DNA from: Metopolophium dirhodum
Taxonomy: Eukaryota; Arthropoda; Insecta; Hemiptera; Aphididae
Assembly (NCBI RefSeq): GCF_019925205.1
Contig: NC_083562.1
Location: 21,018,001 to 21,082,000, forward strand
Length of the DNA: 64,000 bases
Direction of reading: 5' to 3'
The first letter of the stretch is position 1. The number at the start of each line of letters is the position of its first letter. Shown here piece after piece: positions 38,501 to 52,000 of the stretch. The position numbers and the translations under genes were made by a program. The notes below the pieces were generated by a model, which was not told where the DNA came from, ran no database searches, and was given only the letters and a program-made list of their open reading frames with translations.

Positions 38501-41000
38501 ACTCTAAAAGTTTCATAAATCCGCGAATACCTACTATTTTTAAATTACAACAAAATAACTAAAAATCGTTATTCTTGGTTTTAATATGTAATTTCGTCCA
38601 AATTTTAACTTATAATATCTGTAAAAAGTAACTGTGTTTATAATAGATTTTTTGGTTACAATATGAACCAGGGGCGGACTGAGCCGGCGGGATACTGGGA
38701 ACTTTCCCGGTGGGCCGCTATTCAAAAATGATTTGTTATTGCTATATATTTATAATTATTATTAATATAGAAGATCGGCATAAATCGGTAGAAAATCGGT
38801 ATAAATATGAATTATAAATATTTTTTATTTTCATACCATGACGCGTGTGTGAAAAATTGTTTATATTAAGTGTTTAAGATGTTCGATTTCGTTACGACTG
38901 ATTGTTCACCCCCTTAATCTTCAGCATCAATGCATCAGAAATTATTATTTATAATTAGGCCACGGATTTAAATATAAACTGCATTTTCTGAATTTTCTAT
39001 GACATTGCTTTCCAAGCAAAAAATTCGTTTCATATATTATCAACGAATTGAAAAATGAAATTAGAACATTTATATGGGTTGAAGTCAATTTTATAAGAAC
39101 TTATTAAAATACAATTAAATACAATTAAATAAAGGTAATTTATTTTACTTATATTTCTATTTTTTACGTACCCATTATGTTCGATACTATAACTATTCAG
39201 TTTTCAGCTATAGAAAACAACACTTGCCAATATGGAATTACTGTCGAAGTTTTTTTATTTTAAAATATTTCTTAAATTATTTTTATTATTTTATTTGAAA
39301 CATTATTTTTAAGTATTGGGATCAATAAAACTATTTTTATTTAATTATTATTTTATATCAATTAGAATTTGTTAATAAACCAAGTAAAAAAACCGTTATC
39401 TATATTGTAAATTTGAATTCAATTTACCGCATAGAAACAAATAAATGTTTTTTTGAAGATAATGTAAAAATATCCATCATCCATCGGTTAGGACCATATA
39501 TATATTTTCTATGATTAGGACGGTGAGGATATAATTATAAATAATCTATGGCAAATGACAATCGTCTGAGACGAACAGCGATTCCAATACGTACTCACAT
39601 ATTTCGTTCCATTCTGGTTATTAAGCTAGGTGCCTATTTTTATAAATGTCATTAATCTCAATACATCCAGACTGAACTTTTGGATCGGAGTTATGCATTT
39701 TCCTTGGCGGAGATGCACAGCTCTGACACTAGACAATATTATACACTCGAAGGGAACGCGTTTCGCCGGAATAATAAATAATTACGTAAGTTTTGTTCTT
39801 CTACTCTGTTGACGCGGTAGACTTAATGTAAATATTTATTGTCAGACAAACTTATATACTCGCTAGGCGTAGAGTAGTTTTTAAAATCCAGTTGTTATAG
39901 ATGTACAAAAATTAAGATATTATGAAAAATACCTTAAATTATAATACTTTGCCTACAACTGTTAATTTATTGTTATAGTAGAATAATTTTTAAAATTTGA
40001 AATCAATGATTAGGCAATGGTTTTATAAGTAGGAAGGTAGGTTTTTATACCTATACCTAATAAAATAAGAAAATACATAATGATTAATGTTATTTAATAT
40101 GATTTGTAAGTACATAGCAGATTATACCTACCACTTGGTGACGATTATTTTTGTCTTATACGTTCTTCGTAATTCCGTTCCGTCACGATAGTTTTAGTTT
40201 TCGTTAAATGTGAAACATACATTTTCGACGCATACGGGATACGGGTATTAAACATTTGGGTTTTAAGAGAACACCTCAAACGTACGTTTTATTTTGGGGG
40301 TTTTACGGGATATACCTATAGGAAATTTTCTTCAAATTTTCACATTTCACTATTTGATATTATGATATTATTTGTACCTAGGTTAAGTTTCTGTTTTAGA
40401 ATCGATCGATAGGTTACCTAGGTATATCACATTCTTTAATTTAAATTCTGGTAGTCTAGTATTGGACAAGTACCTACGTAACTTATAATTCGTATCGTAA
40501 TTTAATTACTAAAGAAATATTATTTCCCCAACAGTGTCTAGGGCCACCGGCAGGATAATGCATTATAGAATGTCTATAAACTTATGGTCTAGTTATGGTT
40601 AAAATTGGCATGCGACCAACTGGGGGCTTGTTCTGGAAAATTTAAATGGTCTAATAAGGTTCATCTCATTATTTGAATTAAATTAATTTTTAAGCGATTG
40701 TTGTGTTAGTTTATTTTCATATTATTTTGGGGCTTACATTTACTTACTTTTTAGACTTGAATTAAATTTTTATTGTCACGGAAAATCTGTTAACTCAGTA
40801 ACGTAGAAGCATATACGTTTACTACTACCTACCAAAGGCGCAATGTATAATAATAATAAATTATTCGCCAGTCCGAACAATCCAAACGCTGTCTTACTCG
40901 TAGTCGAGTTCTAGTTGATTACTGACTTGTGAATAAATGTAATTTTTGTTAGGTATAAAAATAAAAATTATAAATCCTTGAATACAACATTTAAAAATAC
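35590..41000 (+). repeat. decayed tandem copies of one unknown locus
   Basis: Related blocks occur at about 35.6-36.4, 37.5-38.0, 39.5-39.9 and 40.4-40.9 kb. Shared parts in order are: TTTCTRTTTTA...GATTACCTA...CGGTAGTC (35,590 and 40,380); ATCTATGGCAA (35,846; 37,571; 39,545); CTCACAYATTTCGTT (35,993; 39,593); an exon-like end with TTTCRCCGGAA and GTAAGTTT (36,125; 37,765; 39,760); GGCTTAAAT...TTATTGYCACGGAMAATCTG (36,195; 37,815; 40,730); and a TATA-containing CAATGTATAAAATACGCGAG (36,272; 37,905; diverged at 40,839). The first copy's exon-like end is open for 26 codons before the GT. No protein family is recognised; it may be exons, a non-coding RNA locus or a large repeat. Confidence 0.55.
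38668..38730. repeat. single transposon terminus-like sequence
   Basis: CAGGGGCGGACTGAGCCGGC, followed by a fold-prone GGGAACTTTCCCGGTGGGCC, resembles the left end of hAT-type non-autonomous elements. No matching right end was found nearby. Confidence 0.35.
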
Positions 41001-41739
41001 AAACTCTGTGTAATAAAAATTAATATTAGGTATTTATTGGTAGGTTTATATAATATCTGTAGACTGTAACGAATAGGTCATTAGAATATTGTTGAACATT
41101 TTACTGCATAAGATGCGTGTTATTTCAGAAATGGTATTCGTCAGTGAAAATTTTCAAACTGGGAATAATATTATATCATAAGCAGATTGAAATGTGTGAA
41201 CGTTTCAGTGCTTCGAAGACTAAGTTCCGTAGCAGTTTTGATTCCGTCACGGGGTATGTATTTTCTTATTTCTCAGTAAGTTTTTTTTTATTATTGTTAA
41301 TTGATCAAAGTATGTATTGCCCGAAATTTTTCAATATTTGTATTGTAATTATACTGGTATAACACTATTCCGGCTATCAATAGAGTCGTGTTAAAAATTA
41401 GAAAATTGGCGAGGTATGTTATTTTTTTAAGTAATTATTTCGAGTAGGGAATTCGCTCAATGATATTTAAATATTTTCACCGAGAATCAAGTACGATGAC
41501 TTGTAGGTAACTAGAGACTGAGTGAATAGGAATTAGGAAGTGTGTGATATGGCGAAGATAAGGAAATGGGTCAACAGGATTTCAGAATGTTTGGTGTATG
41601 AAAGGGAAAGATGAAAAAGAAATGTAAGGTTAGGGTAGGTAAGTGGAGTGAGGGTAGCAGATATGAGAATAATAAGTTAGGTGTTAAGGTACAAAAGAGG
41701 ATAGAATAAGAAATTAATTAATTAAGGGTAGTGTACATA

Positions 41740-41960
41740 TTGTAGTGAAAACAAGAGAGAATAGGTTTAGGTGGTTCGGTCACTGTATGATAAGAGATAG
41801 TGAGAGTGGCTATAGAAGTTAATTTAGGGGGGAAATGAGGGGCGAGAAGACTGAAGAAGAGATGGATAGATAGAATACCGATCATATGGAGGAGTGGAAT
41901 GAGAGTGGCTGAACCTGTATATAGCTGTGAGAGACGGGGGAAGAAAAAGTGTAAAGGTAG
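41740..41960 (+). pseudogene. 3' remnant of a non-LTR reverse transcriptase
   Basis: One frame reads TRENRFRWFGHCMIRDSESG and later RGEKTEEEMDR and HMEEWNESG, broken by stops. This is the R(L)RWFGHVxR...GRxxxxWxD tail found at the C-terminus of many non-LTR retrotransposon ORF2 proteins. Upstream sequence (41,550-41,740) may be part of the same old copy, but no RT catalytic motif remains. Confidence 0.6.
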
Positions 41961-42624
41961 AATAGTTATGTTAACAATGTCGAATACGTAGGTAATACGT
42001 AACGTAATCAGTTGATAAATATTTTCTTTCATTGTTATGTTTACAATATCGAATACCTTGATGGTTAGTAGGAAAAGATCATCACAAAGCTCACGACCAG
42101 TGATTGTAGTCGTCTATCATCACCATAGCTTCAACTAACCATAGGTTTACCTAACTAACCTTCTTATGACTTATTAGGACACTTTGAATAAAAAGATCCT
42201 GAGTTGCAGGTTGCCGGACTTAATTGTTTGATTATCAAGTTGATCCTTTGATTGTTGACACCATGGATAGTCCACGCCTATGTTAAATACATTTCAGGCC
42301 GCGTTCCCGGAGGGGAAGGCAATTGAGGCTCCTTTATATTGATAGTCGATACTCGATATAGGTATACTTTATTTGGCCTCAATTGTTCCCCTCGAAGACC
42401 GCTGATAAGACCATTATGTCCTATCCATATCTTTATTATCTATGATGGAGCCATACCCAGCTCACTCGTGTAAACTTGTTGCTGGTTGGGATGTCAGCGC
42501 ACTATTTGTTTTCCACCTTGGCCCACGCGTAGCATACCAAATGTACGATTAATAAAACACTAAAATGATTGTGCGTGGGTCAGAGAGAGAAATAAATGGT
42601 GCGCTAAAAATCTGACATCCTCTT

Positions 42625-44763
42625 CAGTGGCGTATTTAGGATTTTCTTGAGGGGGGGATATAGAAATTAGAAATACATTTTCAAAGAAACCAGTCATGCA
42701 AGACTTTTTTTTTTTTGCTAATCCCTAATTTTTAATCACTAATCAAGTATAGGTATTTTAAAAGACAATATTAATCAATGAATAGCATTTTAAGTTTAAC
42801 ATAATAATCTAATGAATAAAAAATATATTAATAGCTTAATATAGATTTATAATAATCAACACAATGAAATAAATTTATAAAATATTTAGCTAATTAATAA
42901 TTTGTTCTGTAAAAATGTAAAATATCATATAATTATATTGATCATTGATATCTATTATCTACATAGGTATATATAACACATAGGCACATATAGCCATTTA
43001 TTTGCAGTGATTTTACAAAACAAACTCCAGTCTTCTATTTTTCAGAGACAATTCATCAATGACTTCATCTGGTGTAATCTTTGTTTCTGTATGGCATGCT
43101 AATAGAGCCAATCCATTCAGTCTAGTCTATAATAACAATGAAATACACAATTTTATAAATACTTTCAATAATATATCATAATTTAAAATCTGCAAATTTA
43201 CTTCATTCATACTATTCCTGAGATAAGTTTTAATTCTTTTTAAATTAGAGAATGATCGTTCAGGAGTTGTTGTTGACACTGGAAGCGTACAAAATATTTT
43301 TATCAACATGTAAATGTTGGGATAAAATTCTTTATCACAAATTTCTAATGCCTGTAATCCTGAACTAAGAATGATATTATATGTAATTAGTTTTGTTTTC
43401 CACATATTGAATTCGGCTATGCTATTGAATTTATCTACAACGGGTGAATATATGTTCACAAACTTATTAAATTGTTCTCGGTCATTTATCTCTAGTGGCA
43501 ATGGCTGGGTTTTAAAAATGCAATCGAACCCTATAACAGTAAATATCAAATAATAAAATACTTTGGCAAATTAGTTATTTATATAGCTATTCAGTATTTG
43601 TACTTATATTATAATTTATAATAATATAATGTCAATAGAGATTTTTTTTTGAAAATATAATATAAAATATGTAATAACTAGTTTATACCTTCAAAAATAC
43701 TTTTATGATTTATAAAACGCTCAGTAAGTTCTGATATAAAGTAATCAATATATGGTAAAAATACTGTTACACGATAGTATTGTTCGGTAGAATGATTTTG
43801 TAAATTTGGATTAGTTCTATGTGTTTGTTTAGAAGAAATTCTTTTCTCTAGCAATTCAATTCCAACATCATCTGCCATTTTCTGTAATATATTAATAAAT
43901 ATTTGGGGGTATATTAATGATGTAGGTACATTATAAATATTATTTTAAATATTAAACAGTATATTAAAGTAAAAGATTACTTTGACATTATTATAGATAA
44001 TTTTGAATTCTATTTCATTATTTTCTCTGATACATTTTAAAGTAGCTATTACATTTTCTACTATGAGTATTGTCTTTTTCAAATCAATTTGAACTTTTTG
44101 CAATTGTTTACACAGCGGAAGTCCATAAGAAAATAATACCTAAAACAAAATTTAAAAATAACACAATATATGTACCTAAATGTATATAAAATAGATATTA
44201 TCTGAACCTTTATAACAATCAAAGAAATCATAAACTCTGAATCTTTTAACGCTTTCTGAAGCATTTCAGCATCTGTTGATTCTTTCCAATCAGATATAAT
44301 GTCTAACGCATTGAGAACAAATGAAAATAGTTCAGAAAAATCATTTACAGAATCATAACGTTGAATCCAACAAGTAGCACAAAGCCGTTTGAGTTGTTTT
44401 ACTTGGGGTGCATTATTTGAATTCTGTATGGTATTTAAAAGAACAGAATTTCTTTTAGGGGTATTGAAAAAATTATAAACTTTTTCGATCACCCCCAAAC
44501 AATTTCTGATAGGTTTTATGCCACTAGCTGTTGAAAAAGCTAAATTCAGCGAATGTGCTGCACAATGTACATATTATATAGCGTTGGGGTATTTAGATTT
44601 CACAATAGTCTGTACTCCTTTAAATCGACCAGCCATATTACTGGCCCCATCATAGCCTTGGCCATATAAATAATTGCAATAAATTCCACATCTGTTTAAG
44701 CCTACCAACAAAAAAATGTAATTTTCCCCCATATCCCCCCCCCCCCCCGTAAATACGCCACTG
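42625..44763 (-). mobile_element. hAT transposon with internal deletion and perfect target duplication
   Basis: ATCCTCTT flanks both sides exactly (42,617-42,624 and 44,764-44,771). The ends are inverted repeats CAGTGGCGTATTTA / TAAATACGCCACTG, followed by G- or C-runs. Inside lies a minus-strand hAT transposase gene missing its N-terminal part, so the right end abuts mid-protein sequence. The element lies within the long-inverted-repeat block and is therefore younger than it. Confidence 0.88.
43127..44700 (-). pseudogene. hAT transposase (ZMYM1-like), truncated
   Basis: Reading leftwards, the coding blocks include YGQGYDGASNMAG and VHCAAHSLNLAFSTASGI near 44,690-44,510. Next come a Cys/Trp segment (LCATCWIQRYDSV) near 44,350, a middle block with MADDVGIELLEKR near 43,880-43,840, and the hAT C-terminal dimerisation region with LPVSTTTPERSFSNLKRIKT near 43,290-43,230. 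Blocks are separated by apparent introns (about 44,205-44,140 and 43,690-43,540). An in-frame TAA near 44,575 splits the VHCAAHS segment from the preceding one. The BED finger and DUF4371 start are absent. Relatives of this family cut and paste DNA with 8-bp duplications, matching the flanks seen here. Confidence 0.8.
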
Positions 44764-44771
44764 ATCCTCTT

Positions 44772-47702
44772 AAGTGTTATCAAGTTGAAGAAGCAGTTGA
44801 TTGTTGACAATTTGACATTTAACATTAATTGTGGTAGGTATTATGATTGGACAAAAGTAATTAGCAGGGCTGTGAATTTAATGCAATGAAAAAGTGTTAA
44901 ATATTTGCCTGCATGTATGCACTAAAAACAGGCAAATATATGCACTGAAATATTCAAAAATATTCAAAAAAATACTGAGTGAAAACGTTTTAATTTAAAT
45001 TTTTTTAAATTAATAAATAATAATTCAAATTGGTTTACACAAAAAATTCTTTATTTACACACTTGGTAGGTAGGTATGTAGGTAGGTAACGGATGAACCG
45101 AAAATATAAAAACATTTTAAGAAAATAAGCATAAATACGAAGAAATCATGAAAACATGCAATTATATTAACTAACCAGAAAAAAACGCATATTGGTAACG
45201 GTGTTGTAATAATAGGGATCTCCCCAAAAAAATACGTACTAATAGTTCAAACAAATCATAAAAGCCAACTGTAACAAATATTAATTTATGAAAAAGTATA
45301 TTAAAAAGCATTATTATTATAAATGAAACAAAACTATCAACTATGGACCGTGACATAATATAGGTATTTCTATATTTTTAGCTCCATAATTTCTGTTAAA
45401 ATATTAGGAAAATGTATTAAGTACCGTAAAAGTGCTAAATTTGAGTTATTACTTAAAATATTATATTCATAACAAATTATAATAGAAGGTTAGGTACTGT
45501 TATTCCACATTCATAATTTATTTTAACTACAACATTCTAGTAGAGTCTGATAAAATTTGGTTCCACGACTTTGATCATACAAACTTTAAATACTAAACTA
45601 TGGGTCTGAAATTTAGTTTATATAGAGCTAAATAATCCAAAATATATATTGCTTCAAAATATAAAAATAAAGTGTCTTGTATTGTAGTAGGTAGGTAACT
45701 ATCAAAAAAAAAAATTAAAAAAATCATACTTGAAATCTATGTATAATATACGTATATTGTAATAAATGATCAAATGTTTACTATAGTACATTATAAAAAA
45801 TTAACTTATAAGTTCAATATAATACATTATAACAGGTGTTCAAATAAACATTTCATACCACAAATTTTGTTAATTCACACAGTCTCTCTTCAATTTTAAA
45901 TTTTTCTTCAAATCATCTACAAAACATTAATGTTTAGTAAATTGGAAGACTTGATTAAGTATTTAATCATTTATCTAAAAGAGATGTGCCGGGTCGCCAC
46001 ATTAGTATATCGAGGGGCCATGGTGCAAGTGTCGTCCATAAATACCATAACATATATTATATTAGAAATACAAACTTAATATTTCACTAACAGTAAATAT
46101 TATAAAAAAATATTACGAAATGTACTATACTCATATTATATTATGATTGTATTAGTTACAAACTCTTGAATTAAGAGTTATGTTTGAAGATTTAATTAAT
46201 TTACTAAAAGGAAATGCCTCAAGATTGCCTCAGTAGGTTGAGGGACCGTTGTTAAAGTGCCGTCCACCAATAGAGTACCGGGAAAAAAAACGATTACCTA
46301 ATTCAAATATAGAAGGTACTTATATCATATACTTTTATCAAAGTATGATTGTGTTAGTCACAGTCTTGTGTAAATGTTATTGTCTTATGTTTTCCCAATC
46401 TAATTATACAAAATACTGAAAATTAATGAAATCACAAATATTAGTACAATAGAGAGACTGTGCATTGATTTACAAATTTGTCTTAAATTTACTTTTTGCA
46501 TAGAGAATATGAAGGTTGAGATATGAGATTGTAATGAAAATTAAACGCAGGGTGTTTTTGGTTGAATTGTTGTTGCGTTTATTCTCAAAAACTTATTATT
46601 TTTCATACAGACACAATTTTAATAATTTGTTGTACAGTATTTATTTTGAATTAATTAATTATACTCTTACGAGTGTACAGATAAAATAGTTTAATAAAGG
46701 ATCACATAAAACATGGGTGGGGGGTGGAAGGCGTGAACATAAAACTCACGGTTTTTGGTCGGGTGTTCATTATGACGGGATCAGTAGCACGGTAATATAA
46801 TTATTACCGGCGTGAACAGCTGGGCGGCTTCAGCAGTGTGACTTGGCTCGGATGTCTGTATGCTGATAAAAAAAAAACGGCAAACGGTGTTGGACCTTTT
46901 ACAATCTGTTCCGCTGGTGGTCGTACGTTGGTCGGATGGAACTGGCTGACTCGGCTCGGACGGCGGCGCTCAGTAACGGTGGACGCGTAACGACAATATA
47001 TACCTCGCGACTCACTGCGGCGGTGGTGGAGGGTATATGCCGGGACAAACTGTAGAATGTCCGTTCGTGGCGGTATTAAAATACCGTCCGGCTCACTATT
47101 CGCTTTTTCTCAGCGGGGAGAATGATGATGATACGCTTTGCTTTGCTTTGAAGGTTATGCCGTTAACTATACCAGGGTTTTGCCTCTACTAGTAGGATGA
47201 AAGTTGGTGAGGGTGGTTATTTAAAATTGTTGGCCTACCCATGATAGTGGGTAGGGTTTGCAATGATGATACGGCGGCGGTCGGCGGCCTGTATTTATGT
47301 AGTACAATGCTTGCCGGTCCCGATTGGAATATCGTGTGACACTTCTCTGTGTTTTGTGATGCAGCTACAGGTTTGAAGTGTTCGATAGTATCCATCTTAT
47401 AGTTTGAAATGCACTGATTATGAATAATATGTACTTTTTGTACTTGTAATTTGTTATTTTCATAAGGAAATCTAAGTTTTTCCCGCGGGCGGCGCGCGTT
47501 CGGATTACCGTGCGTCGGCCGGCGCTATCTGTAGTTACGGGCGGCGGTTGCGTTCCGTCGGGGAATCCGTATTTCTGGGCGGCGGTCGATGGATAGCTGG
47601 TAATGATGAAAACTAGAGAGCTCCACTTAAAATTGGGCACTCTGTTTTTTATCATTACAAGATGGATAGAGATTCGTTGATCGCTTTTATGTGCTTCAAA
47701 TT
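44772..47702. other. interior of the inverted-repeat block, no gene recognised
   Basis: 44.8-46.5 kb is plain AT-rich DNA. From about 46,720 to 47,170 and 47,480 to 47,600 the GC content rises sharply, with CGG-rich phrases, as in an LTR, promoter or CpG-rich control region. Open frames here are short and overlap the inverted arm, so none is called. Confidence 0.4.
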
Positions 47703-48191
47703 GTTTACACGAGTGAGCTGGGTATGGCTCCATCATAGATAATAAAGATATAACATAATGGATAGGACATAATAGTCTTATCAGCGGTCTGATCTTCGAG
47801 GGGAACAATTGAGGCCAAGTCGAGTATCGACTATCAATATAAAGGAGCCTCAATTGCCTTCCCTCCGGGAACGCGGCCTGAAATGTATTTAAAATAGGCG
47901 TGGACTATCCATATCTATGGGCTTCATCCATAGCATGGATTAAGGTGTCAACAATCAAAGGATCAACTTGATAATCAAACACTTAAGTTCGGCAACCTGA
48001 AACTCAGGATTTTTTTATTCAAAGTGTCCTAATAAGTCATAAGAAGGTTAGTTAGGTAAACCTATGGTTAGTTGAAGCTATGGTGCGATGATAGACGACT
48101 ACAATCACTGGTCGTGAGCTTTGCGATGATCTTTTCCTACAAACTATAATGGTATTCGATATTATAAACATAACAATGAAAGAAAATATTT

Positions 48192-49020
48192 AAATATTAT
48201 TAATTTGGTTATGTTAGGTTAGGTTAGGATAGGACAGTAAATTAGACGTTAACTAATTATCATAGTTTTTAACACGGTCTTAAAGACTGTCAGCTAGAGT
48301 TGTACCAGTATAGTTATTAAAAACTTAAATACAGCCAACATTAAATAATGATTTTTTTAACACAACAAATTATAAAAGTATTTTAAAATATAACAAAATA
48401 TAATTTTATTAGGATTTTATAAGGTTTTCAATACTTACTTTACCTATTGTAAATAGAAAATGTATAAAATCAATAGTTTTAATTTAATATATAGTTTTTA
48501 ATATCCTACTGTCAATGAATTCTCAGGGTTTTCTTTCCACATTTTTTTACATTGTACTAAATGTAATTTTTTTCCGCACATATTTACGAAGACTAAAACA
48601 GATATCTGACTATGTTTTTATTTGCATTTAGACTTTATAGTTTGTAATTTAATATTGACTGTAGACCCAGCCAAACACAATATTATTTTAAATTAAACAT
48701 TATTTTATGTCCTTCATAAATTACAATCTAATAGTAGAGTCCCGTGCAGGACCTTTTTCTCATTTAATTTTTTTGCATCCTTTATAAATTACATTCGTTT
48801 TTATACATTTTCTTATACATGTATTACGGTGATACACCTCTGATCATAATAACTGTTCGTATTATTATAATGTAAACAATACCTAGTTTTTGGATTGTAG
48901 TTAATATGTATTGCAGTATTTAGCTTCCAGCGTATTCTTTTGTTAAGTGTTATTTCACACAGATTTCTCAAACAATTTTTTTTTCAATTCATTGAACTCT
49001 AGTAGATTTTTATCTAAAAA
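48192..49020. other. AT-rich intergenic DNA
   Basis: Three copies of TTAGG (48,214-48,228), the insect telomere word, lie just outside the inverted arm. Otherwise no gene or element is recognised. Confidence 0.4.
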
Positions 49021-49029
49021 TATTTTTTA

Positions 49030-52000
49030 AGATTAACCGGCTATACCTGGGAGTACGCTGAGTACCCGTGTACTCCTAAAGAGTGTTCCTAAAGTAAAAT
49101 TTTTTCCACATTTTTATTTTTTGTTTTCTAAAATTTATTTGCGTGCGGGCACCAACACCTCTCTTCAATTTTTTTTTATGATTTTCATTGTAGTCAAATT
49201 TTTTAAACATTTAAAATGTTTTTCAACATTTACTTCGGAATATGTGTTTCTAAAGTAAATTTTTTTCCAATTTTTTTTTTTGTTTTCTAAAATCTATTTG
49301 CCTGCGGGCGCCACACCTCCCTTCAATTTTTTTTTTATGATTTTCACTCTACCCAAATTTTTAAACATTGACAATCTGGTACCCTTTGAAAAATTCTTTA
49401 ATGAACTAAATATTTTGAAAAGTTTTTTCTGTTTAAGTTTCGGGACATTTTAGTTTGAACTTCGTAATGTGTGTTTCTACTGTAAATTTTTTTCCGATTT
49501 TTTTTTTTGTTTTCTAAAATCTATTTGCCTGCGTGCGCCAACACCTCCCTTCAATTTTTTTTTTTTTAGTACTCTAACTAGTTTGTATTGACTTGAAAAT
49601 TGAAAACTTGGTGCCCAACGAATAATCCTTCTTTAATGAACTAAATATTTTGAATAGTTTTTTCTAAATTTTTTTCCAATTTTTTTTTTGTTTTTTTAAA
49701 ATCTATATGCCTGCGGGCGCAAACACCTCCCTTCATTTTTTTTTTATGATTTTAACTTAAGTCAAATTTTTTAAACATTGACAATCTGATACCCTTTGAA
49801 TAATTCTTTAATGAACTAAATATTTTGAATAGTTTTTTCTAAATTTTTTTTCAAATTTTTTTTTTGTTTTCTAAAATCTATTTGCCTGCGGGCGCAAACA
49901 CCTCCCTTCATTTTTTTTTTTATGATTTTAACTTTAGCCGAATTTTTTAAACATTGATAACCTGGTGCCCTACGAATAATCCTTCTTTAATGAACTAAAT
50001 ATTTGAATATTTTATTTTTTTTAGGTTTTCTAAAATGCTTTCAGGTTCCAACTGATAAATTCAATTTTTTTTTTTTTTAGTTATGTTACTCTAGTTGAAT
50101 ATTTTTTATTGACTTTAAAATTGATAACTTAGTGCCCCATGAATAATCATATATTAATGAACTAAATATTTTGAATAGTTTTTTCTGTTTAAGTTTCGGG
50201 ATATTTTAGTTTGAACTTCGTAATGTGTGCTTCTACAGTAAATTTTTTTCCAAATTTTTTTTTGTTCTCTAAAATTTATTGGCCTGCAGGTGCCAAATTC
50301 TCCCTTCAATTTTTTTTTTTAGTACTGTAACTCTAGTTGAATATTTTTTATTGACTTTAAAATTGATAACTTTGTGTCCCATGAATAATCATACTTTTAA
50401 GAACTAAATATTTTGAATAGTTTTTTCTAAGATTTTTCCAAATTTTTTTTTGTTCTCTAAAATTTATTTGCCTGTGGGCGCCAACACCTCCCTTCAATTG
50501 TTTTTTTTAGTACCGTAACTCTAGTTGAATATTTTGTATTGACTTGAAAATTGATAACTTGGTGCCCCATGAATAATCTTTCTTTAATAAACTAAATATT
50601 TTGAATTATTTTTTCTGTTTAAGATTTGGAGATTTTAGATTGATATTTGTAATGTGATGTGTTCCCACAATATAATTTATATAAATTTAGCCTAACCTGG
50701 TGCCATACGAATAATCCTTCTTTAATGAACTAAATATTTTGAATAGTTTTTTTTGTTTAAGATTCTAGGCATTTTAGTTTGTACTTTGTAATGTGTATTC
50801 TTACAGTTAAATTTTTTCTAAATTTTTTTTTGGTTTTCTTAAATGCATTTGCCTTCAGTTTCCAATTGCTTCCTTCAATTTTTTTTTTTTAGTTATATAA
50901 CTCTAGTTGAATATTTTAATATTTTGTATTGACTTTAAAATTAATAACTTGGTGGTGCCCCATAAATAATCATTCTTTATATATAGTTTTTAGAATAGTT
51001 TTTTCTAAATTTTTTTCCAAATTTTTTTTTTGGTTTTCTAAATTGTATTTGCCTGCGGGCGCCAACAACTCCCTTCAATTTTTTTTTATGATTTAACTCT
51101 AGCCGAATTTTTTAAACATTGATAACCTAGTGTCATACGAATATTCATTCTTTAATGAACTAATAATTTTGAATAATTTTTTCTGTTTAAGATTTTGGAG
51201 ATTTTAGATCGATGTTTGTAATATGTGTTCCCACAATATAATTTATATAAATTTTTTTTTGTTTTCTAAAATTCATATGCCTGCGGGCGCCAACAACTCT
51301 TTTCAATTTTTTTTTTATGATTTTAACTTAAGCTAAATTTTTTAAACATTGACAATCTGGTACCCTTTGAATAATTCTCTAATGAACTAAATATTTTAAA
51401 TAGTTTTTTCTGTTTAAGTTTCGGGACATTTTAGTTTGAACTTTGTAATGTGTGTATCTACTGTAATTTTTTTTTTTTGATTTCTAAAGTCTATTAGCTT
51501 GCGGGCGCCATCACCTTCCTTTAATTTTTTTTTTTATGATTTTAACTCTAGCCAAACTATTTAAACATTGACTGTCTGGTACCCTTTGAATAATTCTTTA
51601 ATGAACTAAATATTTTGAATAATTTTTCTGTTTAAGATTTTGGAGAATTTAGATTGATGTTTATAATGTGTGTTCCCACAATATAATTTATATAAATTTT
51701 TTTTTGTTTTCTAAAATTCATTTTTTTGCATTTCTTCAAACTTGGGTTTGGTGGGTTCGAGAATTTCATCGAGCTTTAAGACTATATTTTCTATGGATTG
51801 ATTTCGTTTTAATTTTTTGGTTGCTGGTTGCGATGTTTTGATTGTCTTTGGTTTGGACGTAGTTTCTTTTGATATATTATCTTGAGTAGGGGATTTGGAG
51901 GAAGGCGGATCGTTGGTTAGGTTTGATGAAGTTGAAGAGAGTGCTGATCTTTTTTTGATATCCGTTGTATTTGGAGTCAATAATGTGATGTCATTTGATG

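Larger units (their letters stand above)
42017..48191. mobile_element. 6.2 kb block with long inverted repeats
   Basis: 42,017-42,475 and 47,703-48,191 are inverted copies of each other with small indels. They run from AAATATTTTCTTTCATTG at the outer edge to CTCACTCGTGTAAAC at the inner edge. Each arm itself holds a smaller palindromic pair (CCTCAATTG / CAATTGAGG). The 5.2 kb between them contains the hAT insertion at 42,625-44,763 and a GC-rich stretch at 46,720-47,600. No transposase belonging to the arms was recognised and no target duplication is obvious. It could be a Mutator-like or foldback element, or an inverted segmental duplication. Confidence 0.6.

Noticed and set aside
46540..47410. 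LTR of a retrotransposon
   Set aside because: No second copy, primer-binding site or gag/pol was found in the window.
47365..47853. 162-codon open frame on the minus strand
   Set aside because: It runs into the inverted-repeat arm, has no family features, and its mirrored arm at 42.0-42.5 kb is not coding.
48214..48228. Interstitial telomere tract (TTAGG)3
   Set aside because: Three perfect copies are too few to exclude chance in this sequence.
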